DNA of 49,366 nt from Lachnospiraceae bacterium UBA7589 (GCA_002476495.1 DLKL01000036.1:224-49589); one strand, 5' to 3'; shown: positions 1-9,146, counted from the stretch's first letter. Notes: generated by a model not told the origin, from the sequence alone. Numbers and translations: made by a program.

Positions 1-1
1 T

Positions 2-385
2 GAAACTCTTTGTGAGGCCGGATATGATCCTCGTAATGCATATTTTGAGTGTATCCACGAGATGAAGCTTATTGTTGATCTTATTTATCAGTCAGGCTTT
101 GCAGGTATGAGATATTCAATTTCCAATACAGCTGAGTATGGTGATTATGTGACAGGTCCGAAGATTATCACTGAGGAGACCAAGAAGACTATGAAGAAAA
201 TCCTTAAGGATATTCAGGACGGATCATTTGCCAAGGAATTTTTACTGGATATGTCACAGGCCGGAGGACAGGCTCATTTCAAGGCTATGCGTAAGCTTGC
301 CGCTGAGCATCCATCAGAGAAGGTTGGAGAGGATATCCGTAAGTTATATAGCTGGAATGGTGAAGAGAAGTTCATCGATAACTAA
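2..385 (+). CDS. ilvC: Ketol-acid reductoisomerase, C-terminal part
   Basis: This is the last 127 residues of ketol-acid reductoisomerase, cut by the left edge of the window. The enzyme isomerises and reduces acetolactate or acetohydroxybutyrate with NAD(P)H and Mg2+ in valine, leucine and isoleucine synthesis. The frame is open from base 2. It contains the typical C-terminal knotted-domain text YFECIHEMKLIVDLIYQSG, the stretch around GMRYSISNTAEYGDYVTGP, and a terminal region rich in lysine and glutamate. The stop is at 383-385, and a good terminator follows 15 bases later, so ilvC ends its transcript. The N-terminal Rossmann domain is outside the window. Confidence 0.95.
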   Translation, partial: ETLCEAGYDPRNAYFECIHEMKLIVDLIYQSGFAGMRYSISNTAEYGDYVTGPKIITEETKKTMKKILKDIQDGSFAKEFLLDMSQAGGQAHFKAMRKLAAEHPSEKVGEDIRKLYSWNGEEKFIDN

Positions 386-400
386 GACTTAGTATATACA

Positions 401-435
401 AGAACCTGGATCCGTTACAGATCTGGGTTCTTTTT
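401..435 (+). terminator. Rho-independent terminator after ilvC
   Basis: Bases 401-411 pair with 421-431 as an 11-bp stem containing two G-U pairs, with a 9-base loop and a T-rich run at 431-435. It follows the ilvC stop and precedes the zinc-finger gene at 464. Confidence 0.85.
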
Positions 436-463
436 CTTTAAATTGCAGGGAGGAGGGATTTGT

Positions 464-988
464 GTGACCTGTTTAGAAGCGCAATCAAATATTATGGCAT
501 TTATAGACAAAAAACTTCCGGATGACAAGGTTACAGAATTTGTCCGCCATGTTAAGCATTGCCCTAACTGTATGGAGGAATTGGAGATTCATTATACTCT
601 GATTGTGGGTATGAGAGAATTGGATAACAACAAGGAGCTTTCTACCAATTTTAAAAAGGATTTGGAGAACGAACTCAACAAATGGGATAATAAGGTTAAG
701 AATGTAAAACGATTTAAAATATCTACCTTCAGTGTTGTATTCATTGGAATTGTAGTGATGTTCTTTTTTGTGTATGGGCAGGTTCTGAATAAAGTATATG
801 GCATTGAACAGAGAATAATAAAGGAAAAGCAGGGAGATGAATATTTCTATAACTGCTTTAATGAATATATTCCAAAGCCGGATAAGGATTTGGTGAAAAT
901 TAAACTTGATGAGCAGACTCCTAGGGAAGAGACCTTTTATGAAAAAGTAAGAATATATAATCTTACTCACAAAGAAGATAATCAATAA
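464..988 (+). CDS. Membrane protein with zf-HC2 (anti-sigma-type) zinc finger
   Basis: A 174-residue protein. A short N-terminal zinc-finger region (Cys3, then His29-x3-Cys33-x2-Cys36, HVKHCPNC) matches the HxxxCxxC pattern of the zf-HC2/anti-sigma family. A linker rich in charged residues follows, then one membrane segment at about residues 86-104, and a charged tail of about 70 residues outside. The frame opens at a TTG at 443, but AGGGAGGAGGG at 448-458 is placed for the GTG at 464, so I chose the GTG. Family members usually hold an ECF sigma factor inactive at the membrane, but no sigma gene lies next to it, so partner and signal are unknown. It sits 15 bases before polA and is probably cotranscribed with it. 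Confidence 0.75.
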   Translation: MTCLEAQSNIMAFIDKKLPDDKVTEFVRHVKHCPNCMEELEIHYTLIVGMRELDNNKELSTNFKKDLENELNKWDNKVKNVKRFKISTFSVVFIGIVVMFFFVYGQVLNKVYGIEQRIIKEKQGDEYFYNCFNEYIPKPDKDLVKIKLDEQTPREETFYEKVRIYNLTHKEDNQ

Positions 989-1003
989 AAACAGGAGAAC
1001 AAT

Positions 1004-3631
1004 ATGGGTAAAATTTTATTAGTGGATGGAAACAGTATTCTCAACAGAGCATTTTATGGATTACCTGAGCTTACTACAAAGGATGGAATTCATACCAACG
1101 CTGTATTGGGATTTTTAAATATAGTTCTTAAGGTTTTAGACGAAGAAAATGCAGATCATATGTGTGTTGCCTTTGATGTGAAGCATCCTACCTTCAGACA
1201 TACTATGTTTAAGGAATATAAGGGTACACGGAAGCCTATGCCACAGGAGCTTTCAGAACAGCTCCCTATTATAAAAGAGGTTCTTGGGGCTATGAATATT
1301 AAAATACTCGAAAAACCGGGATATGAGGCGGATGATATCTTAGGAACAATGTCAAGAATTGCATATAATGCAGGGCTTGAGGTAACGGTTCTGTCAGGGG
1401 ACAGGGATTTGTTACAGCTTGCAACAGATAAAATATTAATAAGAATCCCCAAAACAAAGGGTGGAAAAACCATAATTGAAAGCTATTATGACAAGGATGT
1501 AAAGGATGCTTACGGGGTGGATCCCATAACCTTTATTGATATGAAGGGCCTTATGGGTGATACCTCCGACAATATTCCCGGTGTACCGGGAATAGGAGAA
1601 AAAACTGCCGGAAAACTTCTTGCTGAATATGGCTCTATGGATGGAGTATACGAAAATCTTGATTCCATGAAGCAAAGTAAAATGAAGGATAATCTGATTG
1701 AATACAAGGAACAGGCATACCTTTCAAAAAAACTTGCCACAATTAAGCTTGATTGTGAGCTGGATGACAATATTGAATCTGCAGTTTTATCTGATATGTA
1801 TAACGACGCAGCCTTAAATATATTTAAAAGGCTTGAATTTAAAAGCCTTTTTGGAAGATTTTCAGAAAAGGAGAACAAACTTCATAAGAAGTTTTCCTGG
1901 ACTGTAATTGAGGATTATGATGTATACGCAGAGCTTATAAGCTCAATGAAAAATGCAGATAAATTAGGCTTTTCATTAATATTGGGTGATAATGTTCCGG
2001 TTGGTGCAAGCATTGCCCTTAATGAGAATATGGCATATCTTATAAAATTTGTAAATTTTGTTAATTTTGATATGTTGAAAAGGGATATTATGGCAATAAG
2101 CCAAAGTACCGAAATTTGCCTTTTGGATGTAAAAAGCCATCTTGCATATATTCCCTTTAATGAAGAAAGTCTTGTCTTTGACTGCGGTGTGGGAGCTTAT
2201 CTTCTCAATCCAATGAAATCAGGCTATGAGTATGATGCTATAGGCTCGGACTATATGGATACCGATTTGGAGGATAGAAAATCCCTTATAGGAAAAACGG
2301 GGATTAGTATTTTTTCCTTTGAGGATGAAAAAATGTGCACATACATGACGTATCTGTCTGTGGTGCCGTTTGCATCAGCCGGAAACATAAAAGACAGCCT
2401 TAAACAAAAGGAAATGTATAAGCTGTATAAAGAAATAGAACTGCCTTGTGTATATTCCCTCTATGAAATGGAAAAAAACGGCATCAGAGTTGATAAAGCA
2501 GGCCTTTCTGCATTTGGAGGGAGACTTAAGGACGAAATCAGCAGATTGACAAAGCAAATATACGAGCTGGCAGGAGAGGAATTTAACATTAACTCCACAA
2601 GACAGCTTGGGGAAATATTATTTGAAAAGCTCGGGCTTAAGAGTGGAAAAAAGACAAAAACAGGATATTCAACCGGGGTTGATGTGCTGGAAAAAATATC
2701 CTCACAGCATGAAATTGTACCGGCAATTTTAATGTACAGACAGCTTACCAAGCTTAATTCTACCTATGTTGACGGATTGCTGCCATGTATAATGAAGGAC
2801 GGAAGAATACATGGAAAATTTAATCAGACAGTAACTGCTACCGGAAGAATAAGCTCAACAGAACCTAATTTGCAAAATATTCCTACAAGACTTCCTTTGG
2901 GGAGGGAGATAAGAAAGGTTTTTATACCTGAGGACGGATATGTATTTCTGGATGCGGATTATTCTCAAATTGAACTCAGGGTTCTTGCACATTTATCCAA
3001 TGATGAGACACTTATTGAGGCATATAACAAAAATTCCGATATTCATGCCATTACAGCCTCCCAGGTATTTGATGTACCTCTGTCCCAGGTTACGGATATA
3101 ATGAGAAGGAAGGCCAAGGCAGTTAATTTTGGAATTGTATATGGAATAAGCTCCTTCGGCCTTGGCCAGGATCTGGATATATCAAGAAAAGAAGCGGAAA
3201 CATATATAGAAAAGTATTTTTCAACATATGGGAATGTCAAAAAATATCTGGATGAAAGTGTGGAAAAAGCCAGAAAAACAGGATATTCAGTTACTATTTT
3301 TAACAGGAGGCGTCCTATACCGGAGCTTAAGTCATCGAATTATATACAGCGAAGCTTTGGCGAAAGAGTGGCAATGAATTCTCCTATCCAGGGAACCGCT
3401 GCTGATATAATTAAAATTGCAATGATAAATGTGAACCGGGAATTAAAGAAAAGAAAACTTTTGTCAAGAATAGTACTTCAGGTTCATGATGAATTGCTAA
3501 TAGAAACTAAGACTGATGAGTTGGATGAGGTAAAAGAAATTCTTGTAGATAATATGATGAATGCTGCAAGCCTCCGGGTTCCCCTTGTTGTGGATGTATC
3601 TTCGGGGAATAGCTGGTATGAGGCGAAGTAA
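1004..3631 (+). CDS. polA: DNA polymerase I
   Basis: An 875-residue family A DNA polymerase for Okazaki fragment maturation and repair synthesis. The N-terminal 5'-nuclease domain (about residues 1-290) has YEADDILGT, SGDRDLLQL and MGDTSDNIPGVPGIGEKTA. The middle region (about 300-480) corresponds to the 3'-5' exonuclease fold, but I see no DxE exo I motif, so proofreading is probably absent, as in Bacillus and Thermus enzymes. The polymerase domain shows motif A DADYSQIELRVLAHLS (about 650), motif B RRKAKAVNFGIVYG (about 701) and motif C QVHDELL (about 826). AGGAGA precedes the ATG. coaE begins 11 bases after the stop, so the two genes are probably coupled. Confidence 0.98.
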   Translation: MGKILLVDGNSILNRAFYGLPELTTKDGIHTNAVLGFLNIVLKVLDEENADHMCVAFDVKHPTFRHTMFKEYKGTRKPMPQELSEQLPIIKEVLGAMNIKILEKPGYEADDILGTMSRIAYNAGLEVTVLSGDRDLLQLATDKILIRIPKTKGGKTIIESYYDKDVKDAYGVDPITFIDMKGLMGDTSDNIPGVPGIGEKTAGKLLAEYGSMDGVYENLDSMKQSKMKDNLIEYKEQAYLSKKLATIKLDCELDDNIESAVLSDMYNDAALNIFKRLEFKSLFGRFSEKENKLHKKFSWTVIEDYDVYAELISSMKNADKLGFSLILGDNVPVGASIALNENMAYLIKFVNFVNFDMLKRDIMAISQSTEICLLDVKSHLAYIPFNEESLVFDCGVGAYLLNPMKSGYEYDAIGSDYMDTDLEDRKSLIGKTGISIFSFEDEKMCTYMTYLSVVPFASAGNIKDSLKQKEMYKLYKEIELPCVYSLYEMEKNGIRVDKAGLSAFGGRLKDEISRLTKQIYELAGEEFNINSTRQLGEILFEKLGLKSGKKTKTGYSTGVDVLEKISSQHEIVPAILMYRQLTKLNSTYVDGLLPCIMKDGRIHGKFNQTVTATGRISSTEPNLQNIPTRLPLGREIRKVFIPEDGYVFLDADYSQIELRVLAHLSNDETLIEAYNKNSDIHAITASQVFDVPLSQVTDIMRRKAKAVNFGIVYGISSFGLGQDLDISRKEAETYIEKYFSTYGNVKKYLDESVEKARKTGYSVTIFNRRRPIPELKSSNYIQRSFGERVAMNSPIQGTAADIIKIAMINVNRELKKRKLLSRIVLQVHDELLIETKTDELDEVKEILVDNMMNAASLRVPLVVDVSSGNSWYEAK

Positions 3632-3642
3632 AGGGGATTTGT

Positions 3643-4263
3643 ATGATTGTGCTTGGAATAACCGGAGGTGTCGGCTCCGGTAAAAGCAGGATTCTGTATG
3701 ATATGGAAAATAAATATGGCGGACATGTTATTGAGGCAGACAAGCTGGCTCATAAGCTTATGGAACCGGGAAAGAAAATATATGAGGCTGTTGTAAACAA
3801 ATTCGGCAAGGATATATTGATGCCGGAATATCCATTTAGCATTGACAGGCAGAAGCTTGGACAGATAGTTTTCTCTGACAGGGAAAAGCTTACATTGCTT
3901 AATGAAATAACCCATCCTATGGTAAAGGAATATATTCTCAATGATATATGCCTGAAAAAAAAAGAGGGGAAGGTTAAGCTTTATGTTATTGAAGCTGCTT
4001 TGCTTATTCAGGACGGATATAAGGATATTTGTGATGAAATATGGTATATCTGGGTATCAAGAGAGGAACGGATTAAAAGACTTATGACATCAAGAGGATA
4101 TACCAGGGAAAAGTGTATCAGTATGATGGATAGCCAGGAAAATGACAGATTTTATAGAAAGTATGCAAATTGTACTATAAATAATAATTTATCTTATGAA
4201 AATTCATCAAAACAACTAGAAGTAAGGTTGAATAAATTATTTGAAAATGTTATAATTGCATAG
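3643..4263 (+). CDS. coaE: Dephospho-CoA kinase
   Basis: A 206-residue P-loop kinase for the last step of coenzyme A synthesis, phosphorylating the 3'-hydroxyl of dephospho-CoA with ATP in the cytoplasm. The Walker A motif GGVGSGKS is at residues 8-15. EADKLAHKLMEPG, LNEITHP and VIEAALLIQDG follow the order of the CoaE family, and the length is usual. AAGGGG overlapping the polA stop serves the ATG at 3643. The polA-coaE arrangement is common in Firmicutes. The 3' end of the gene holds a likely promoter for the next gene. Confidence 0.95.
   Translation: MIVLGITGGVGSGKSRILYDMENKYGGHVIEADKLAHKLMEPGKKIYEAVVNKFGKDILMPEYPFSIDRQKLGQIVFSDREKLTLLNEITHPMVKEYILNDICLKKKEGKVKLYVIEAALLIQDGYKDICDEIWYIWVSREERIKRLMTSRGYTREKCISMMDSQENDRFYRKYANCTINNNLSYENSSKQLEVRLNKLFENVIIA
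4228..4256 (+). promoter_or_regulatory. Sigma-A-type promoter for the FtsA-like gene
   Basis: TTGAAT at 4228-4233 and TATAAT at 4251-4256 are separated by 17 bases. It lies inside the 3' end of coaE, about 40 bases before the start at 4296, and would let the FtsA-like/diguanylate cyclase pair be expressed separately from polA-coaE. Confidence 0.6.
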
Positions 4264-4295
4264 AATGTGTATAATTTTCATTTTGGAGGAGTATT

Positions 4296-6338
4296 ATGGC
4301 AGTTACAACCAGATACCCGGAGCCTCTTGTTTTCGGTTTGGATATTGGGACGAGAAGTATAGTGGGTACTGTAGGATACAAAGAAAAGAATAAGTTCAAT
4401 GTTGTGGCTATGGCTGTAAAATTCCATGATACCCGTTCAATGATTGATGGCCAGATACATGATATATCCCGGGTTAGTGAAGACATAGTATATGTCAAGG
4501 AAGAGCTGGAGAAGCAGCTTGGCAACAGAAAGCTGAAAGAGGTATGTATTGCTGCCGCGGGACGTGTGCTTAAGACTGCAATAGGGCATGGCGAGTATGA
4601 TTTCCCGGAGAATACGGTTATAACCCAGGAATATATTCACTCCATTGATCTTGTAGGGGTTGAAAAGGCACATGATTTAATTTTGCAGGAAATCTCGGCA
4701 TCGGATGATAATACAAAGTATTATTGTGTCGGGTACACAGTAATACGGTATTTTCTTAATGGATTTGAGATACATAATCTGGAGGGACATAAGGGTACAA
4801 AGATAGGTGCTGACGTGCTTGCTACTTTTTTACCTGAGGAAGTAGTGAGCAGCCTTTACACTGCTGTAACTATGGCAGGGCTGGAGGTTACCAATCTCAC
4901 ACTGGAGCCTATTGCTGCCATTAATGTTGCCATTCCGGAGGAGTACAGGTTACTTAATATTGCCCTTATTGATGTAGGCGCAGGTACCTCCGATATATGC
5001 ATTACAAGAGATGGCAGTATAGTTGCTTATGGTATGATTCCTTCAGCGGGAGATGAGCTTACCGAGGTACTTGTGAAGAAATATCTTATAGATTTTAATA
5101 CGGCAGAGAAACTTAAAACAGCCGGAAACAGGCGGAAAAATATTATATACAAGGATATTATGGGAATATCCCACAAGATATCACCGGAAGAGATTCTTAA
5201 TACAATTGACGATGTTAAGAAGAAAATAACAGCAAAGATAGCCGAAAAAATTATAGAGCTTAACGGTAATGCCACAGTCAGTGCTGCCTTTGTTGTGGGT
5301 GGCGGAGGAAAGCTGACAGGGTTTACGGAATACCTGGCCGGAGCACTTAATATACCTGCGGAAAGAGTGGCATTGCGTGGTCAGGAGGTAATGGGCAATA
5401 TTGAATTTCTTGTAGAGGGTATAAAGAAGGATTCCCTTTATGTTACACCTGTAGGTATATGCCTTAATTATTTTGACCAGAAGAATAATTTTATCTTCGT
5501 CACTGTCAATGGTGAAAGGATAAAGCTGTATAATAATGACAGACTTACGGTTTTTGATGCTGCCATACAATATGGTCTCTCAAATGAAGATATTTTTCCT
5601 AAGCGGGGAGCGGATATTACCTTTAAAATTAACGGTAAAAGCCGGATTGTACGGGGATATCCGGGAGAAGCTGCAATTATTTCACAAAATGGGTTGCCGG
5701 TTGGCCTTAATGCAACAATTGAGGCGAATGATCATATACAAATTGAAAAATCTACCAGAGGCGGAGCTGCATATGCTGAGCTTGGAGGATTGCCTGAATT
5801 TAACGGAACCTTAAGCTTTACCGTAAATGGCAAGAAGATTGTGTGTCCACGTTTTGCAATAGTTAATAAAAAGCCTCAGGGACAGCTGTACAAAATAGCT
5901 GACGGCGATGAAATCTGCATGCAGGATTATTATACCTTGAGTCAGTTGTTGGCTTTCATGGATGTTAATCCCGAAGGAAAGATTTATATTAATAATAAAG
6001 AGGCAGCTTTAGAGGACAGAATCTATGATAATTTTGCAGTTGAATGGAAAGATGTACCCGTATATTCGGACTTGAAGGATAATGACATTGAGCCGGAAAA
6101 GCAAGAAACCGATTCGGACAGTTCGGGGAATACTGCTATTACAGTTATGATTAATGGCAAGCCTGTTGTGTTAAGTGGAAAAAACGATTACATTTTTGTA
6201 GATATATTTGATTTTTATGACTTTGATTTATCGGCTATGCATGGAAAAAGTCTTGTAACCAATATTAACGGTAATCATGCAGAATATGTTGCACCGATTC
6301 AAGACGGATCAATTATAGATTTATACTGGGAGAAATAA
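4296..6338 (+). CDS. FtsA/MreB-like actin-fold cell division protein with beta-grasp-like C-terminal half
   Basis: A 680-residue protein. Residues 1 to about 385 form an actin-like ATPase related to FtsA and MreB: phosphate-1 loop FGLDIGTRSIVGTVGY, phosphate-2 LIDVGAGTSDICI, the EPIAAINVA segment, and the adenosine motif AAFVVGGGGKLTGF. The C-terminal ~290 residues are not part of classical FtsA. They contain repeated small segments beginning VTVNGERIKL (about 402), FTVNGKKIVC (about 507) and VMINGKPVVL (about 617), some ending in a 'D-x-I-x-I' turn, which resembles ThiS/MoaD-type beta-grasp folds. No typical FtsA membrane-binding amphipathic tail is evident. GGAGGAG serves the ATG. A diguanylate cyclase follows after only 6 bases. 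A role in division or cell shape is inferred from the family. Confidence 0.8.
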   Translation: MAVTTRYPEPLVFGLDIGTRSIVGTVGYKEKNKFNVVAMAVKFHDTRSMIDGQIHDISRVSEDIVYVKEELEKQLGNRKLKEVCIAAAGRVLKTAIGHGEYDFPENTVITQEYIHSIDLVGVEKAHDLILQEISASDDNTKYYCVGYTVIRYFLNGFEIHNLEGHKGTKIGADVLATFLPEEVVSSLYTAVTMAGLEVTNLTLEPIAAINVAIPEEYRLLNIALIDVGAGTSDICITRDGSIVAYGMIPSAGDELTEVLVKKYLIDFNTAEKLKTAGNRRKNIIYKDIMGISHKISPEEILNTIDDVKKKITAKIAEKIIELNGNATVSAAFVVGGGGKLTGFTEYLAGALNIPAERVALRGQEVMGNIEFLVEGIKKDSLYVTPVGICLNYFDQKNNFIFVTVNGERIKLYNNDRLTVFDAAIQYGLSNEDIFPKRGADITFKINGKSRIVRGYPGEAAIISQNGLPVGLNATIEANDHIQIEKSTRGGAAYAELGGLPEFNGTLSFTVNGKKIVCPRFAIVNKKPQGQLYKIADGDEICMQDYYTLSQLLAFMDVNPEGKIYINNKEAALEDRIYDNFAVEWKDVPVYSDLKDNDIEPEKQETDSDSSGNTAITVMINGKPVVLSGKNDYIFVDIFDFYDFDLSAMHGKSLVTNINGNHAEYVAPIQDGSIIDLYWEK

Positions 6339-6344
6339 AGGAAT

Positions 6345-8045
6345 ATGTCAAAATTTATTTCTGAAAATTTCATAAAGAATTATACCCTTTATAGAAAATT
6401 AATTTATGTATTTTCTATATTATGTATTGTGCTTAATATATTTATTAATCCGGAAATACCAAATAATCTTTTGTTTGTTGCCCTGGTTATATTTGCACTG
6501 TTTTTTGTGGCGGATACAATCCTTTACTATCTGGATTATTTTGGAATACCCGGATTTTTCAATGGCTTCAGATATATGGAGCTGGTTGTTTTTTCACTTA
6601 TTCAGGGACTGTTTTGCAATAATCCGGTTCTTGTAGGTGTAATTCTTGTAATTATAATATATGATTCGGCGGAATTTGTTTTGCAAGGCTCGGATTATGA
6701 CCTTGTAAATCTGCATGCAAAGAAATATTTGCTTGGAATCCCTATATTAATCAATGTAGTGGCCTCCTTTTATAACAGTGAAAATGACGGACAGTGGTTT
6801 ACATATCTTATTATGGAGCTGATGATTTATATTATCATGAATGTTATTGTGTGCTGGTTTGCCAGACTACATGAAAAGCATGTCAGGGAATGTAATGAGC
6901 TTTATATGGAGATGTCTCATATGGAAAGCAACAATGCCAAGCTTCTGGAGTATCAGGAAAGGGTTAAGACAATTAATGAACAGATAAATTATCAGAAGTT
7001 TGATCTTGCAAGGGCTAACAAGGAGCTGGAGCAGGTTAATACTGAGGTTAAATCCCAGACCGAGATAATGAAATATATGGCGTCAACCTTTGATATACTC
7101 AAATGTATCAACGTTATTTCCGATGCAATAATGGAAGTTAAGGCTCCTAAGTTCTGTGCTATGTATGTAAGCAAAGATGTATATATGAATGAAACAGGGA
7201 ATTGCATAATCAAGACAAATTATTCTTCCATGCAAAGACGGCTTAAAAAGGATATTGAAAATATTTATGACAGGATATCAAAGGGAACGACAGAACCGCA
7301 GATTTTTGCCGGTGAAGATCTTAAAAAATGCACATTTATCGGAGATGCCAACATAAATGTTGTAGCACTTCTTCCCTTTGTCGATAACAATAAAATATAT
7401 GGAATGATGATTGTAGGCTCTAACGAAACCGATTTCTTTTCAAAGGGGCTCGGATATTATGAGAATTGTATTGTGGAATTTAATGTAACCGTAAACAGAA
7501 CCAGACTTTATCTGAAAATGCAGGATATGGCAAGAAAGGATGGCCTTACCGGAATTTATAACAGGATATATTTCAAGGAGCTTTTTGCCAAGGCTGTTCA
7601 GGATATTAAGCGAAAGAAAAAGCCTATTTCCGTGGCATTGTATGATATAGACAAATTTAAAAATGTAAATGATACTTATGGTCATATTGCCGGGGACAGG
7701 GTTATCCAGATGGTTGCATCAATGGGAAAAAAATATGCAGAAGCAAATAACGGTTTTTCCTGTAGATACGGAGGAGAAGAATTTCTGCTTGTCTTGCCCG
7801 GCTTTGATGAGAATGAAGCCATACCTGTGCTGGAAAGGCTGCATTCCGATATTATAAATACTGTGGTTACGTCTGATGATGTAGATATTCACGTTAATGT
7901 TTGTATCGGCCTTACGTCATATCCTAATTTGTGCAGTGACACCAATCTGCTGGTAAGCCGTGCCGATAAAGCTATGTATTACGGAAAAAAGAATGGCAGA
8001 GGCAGACTTGTAGTCGATAGTGAGATGATTGATATTGATGACTGA
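6345..8045 (+). CDS. Membrane diguanylate cyclase (GGDEF)
   Basis: A 566-residue protein. The first ~180 residues contain several hydrophobic membrane segments. A coiled coil (about 185-245, rich in E, N, K and Q) follows, then a GAF-like sensor region (about 245-385), and a GGDEF domain at about 395-560. The metal and substrate motifs YDIDKFKNVNDTYGH and RYGGEEF (about 473) are intact, so it should make cyclic di-GMP from two GTP. The RxxD inhibitory site normally just before GGDEF is absent (EANNGFSCRYGGEEF), so product feedback at that site is unlikely. It is probably cotranscribed with the FtsA-like gene 6 bases upstream. The signal is unknown. Confidence 0.9.
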   Translation: MSKFISENFIKNYTLYRKLIYVFSILCIVLNIFINPEIPNNLLFVALVIFALFFVADTILYYLDYFGIPGFFNGFRYMELVVFSLIQGLFCNNPVLVGVILVIIIYDSAEFVLQGSDYDLVNLHAKKYLLGIPILINVVASFYNSENDGQWFTYLIMELMIYIIMNVIVCWFARLHEKHVRECNELYMEMSHMESNNAKLLEYQERVKTINEQINYQKFDLARANKELEQVNTEVKSQTEIMKYMASTFDILKCINVISDAIMEVKAPKFCAMYVSKDVYMNETGNCIIKTNYSSMQRRLKKDIENIYDRISKGTTEPQIFAGEDLKKCTFIGDANINVVALLPFVDNNKIYGMMIVGSNETDFFSKGLGYYENCIVEFNVTVNRTRLYLKMQDMARKDGLTGIYNRIYFKELFAKAVQDIKRKKKPISVALYDIDKFKNVNDTYGHIAGDRVIQMVASMGKKYAEANNGFSCRYGGEEFLLVLPGFDENEAIPVLERLHSDIINTVVTSDDVDIHVNVCIGLTSYPNLCSDTNLLVSRADKAMYYGKKNGRGRLVVDSEMIDIDD

Positions 8046-8073
8046 AATTGTATTTTTAAAAACACAATTTTTT
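8045..8073 (+). terminator. Probable weak terminator after the GGDEF gene
   Basis: AAATTGT (8045-8051) pairs with ACAATTT (8064-8070), followed by further T residues to 8073. The stem is AT-rich, so termination may be partial. It begins at the last base of the stop codon. Confidence 0.5.
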
Positions 8074-8085
8074 CCATGATTTATA

Positions 8086-8114
8086 TTGTGCATGTGATAA
8101 TTTTTTATTATAAT
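8086..8114 (+). promoter_or_regulatory. Candidate pta-ackA promoter
   Basis: TTGTGC at 8086-8091 and TATAAT at 8109-8114 are 17 bases apart, upstream of the pta GTG start at 8145. The -10 box is perfect and the -35 box is weak. Confidence 0.5.
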
Positions 8115-8144
8115 TATTCTATTAAAGGCTAGAGGAGAAAAACA

Positions 8145-9146
8145 GTGGGATTTATTGAAAGAATCAAGGAAAGAGCAAAAGCAAATAAAAAGACTATAGT
8201 TTTACCTGAAACAGCTGATATGAGAACTCTTGAGGCAGCACATAAGGTACTCAGTGAGGAGCTGGCAGATATAATTCTTGTGGGGGCAAAGCAGGATATA
8301 TTAAAAAGGGCTGAAGGACTTGATTTGTCAGGAGCAAGATTTGTCGATCCATATGACTGTGACAAGCTTAATGATTACGTTGCACTTTTGGTTGAACTCA
8401 GAAAGAGTAAGGGACTGACACCTGAGGAAGCAAAGGAGCTTCTGCTTACCAATGTATTATATTTTGGATGTATAATGGTTAAGGCGGGGGATGCAGACGG
8501 AATGGTGGCAGGAGCCGTTAATTCTTCTGCAAATGTGTTGAGGGCAGCTTTACAGATACTTAAGACTGCCCCGGGTACAAAGCTTGTATCGGCTTTCTTT
8601 CTTGTGGTAGTTCCAAACTGTGATATGGGTGCTAATGGTGCATTTATCTTTTCGGATGCCGGACTTAATCAGACACCAAATGCACAGGAACTGGCAGCCA
8701 TAGCCGAAAGCTCGGCCAAATCCTTTGAGCTTCTTGTAGAGGAAGAACCTATAGTGGCTATGCTTTCTCATTCTACAAAGGGAAGCGCAAAGCATCCCGA
8801 GGTTGATAAGGTGGTTGAAGCATGCCATATTGTTAATACAGAATGCCCATGGCTTAAGTGCGACGGAGAATTGCAATCTGATGCAGCTATAGTACCGTCT
8901 GTAGCAGCTTCAAAGGCACCGGGGAGTACTGTGGCAGGAAAGGCAAATGTTCTGGTATTTCCTGACCTTGATGCAGGTAATATATCCTATAAGCTGGTTC
9001 AAAGACTGGCAAAGGCAGATGCATACGGACCTATTACCCAGGGAATTGCGAAGCCGGTGAATGATTTGTCAAGAGGATGCTCGGCTGAGGATATTGTAGG
9101 TGTGGTTGCGATAACCGCATTACAGGCACAGGCACTTGAAAAATAG
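8145..9146 (+). CDS. pta: Phosphate acetyltransferase
   Basis: A 333-residue cytoplasmic enzyme of the short Pta class. It interconverts acetyl-CoA and acetyl phosphate, and with the next gene makes acetate and ATP during fermentation. Typical text includes VLPETADMRTLEAA, KAGDADGMVAGAVNSSANVLRAA near residue 110 and LQSDAAIVPSVAASKAPGS near 245. The start is GTG, chosen because AGAGGAG lies 7 bases before it and homology begins at once. It has its own candidate promoter and is followed by ackA after 19 bases, the usual pairing. Confidence 0.97.
   Translation: MGFIERIKERAKANKKTIVLPETADMRTLEAAHKVLSEELADIILVGAKQDILKRAEGLDLSGARFVDPYDCDKLNDYVALLVELRKSKGLTPEEAKELLLTNVLYFGCIMVKAGDADGMVAGAVNSSANVLRAALQILKTAPGTKLVSAFFLVVVPNCDMGANGAFIFSDAGLNQTPNAQELAAIAESSAKSFELLVEEEPIVAMLSHSTKGSAKHPEVDKVVEACHIVNTECPWLKCDGELQSDAAIVPSVAASKAPGSTVAGKANVLVFPDLDAGNISYKLVQRLAKADAYGPITQGIAKPVNDLSRGCSAEDIVGVVAITALQAQALEK

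Noticed and set aside
485..985. Open frame on the minus strand opposite the zinc-finger gene
   Set aside because: Low-complexity hydrophobic text, no ribosome binding site, and the plus-strand frame has a clear domain.
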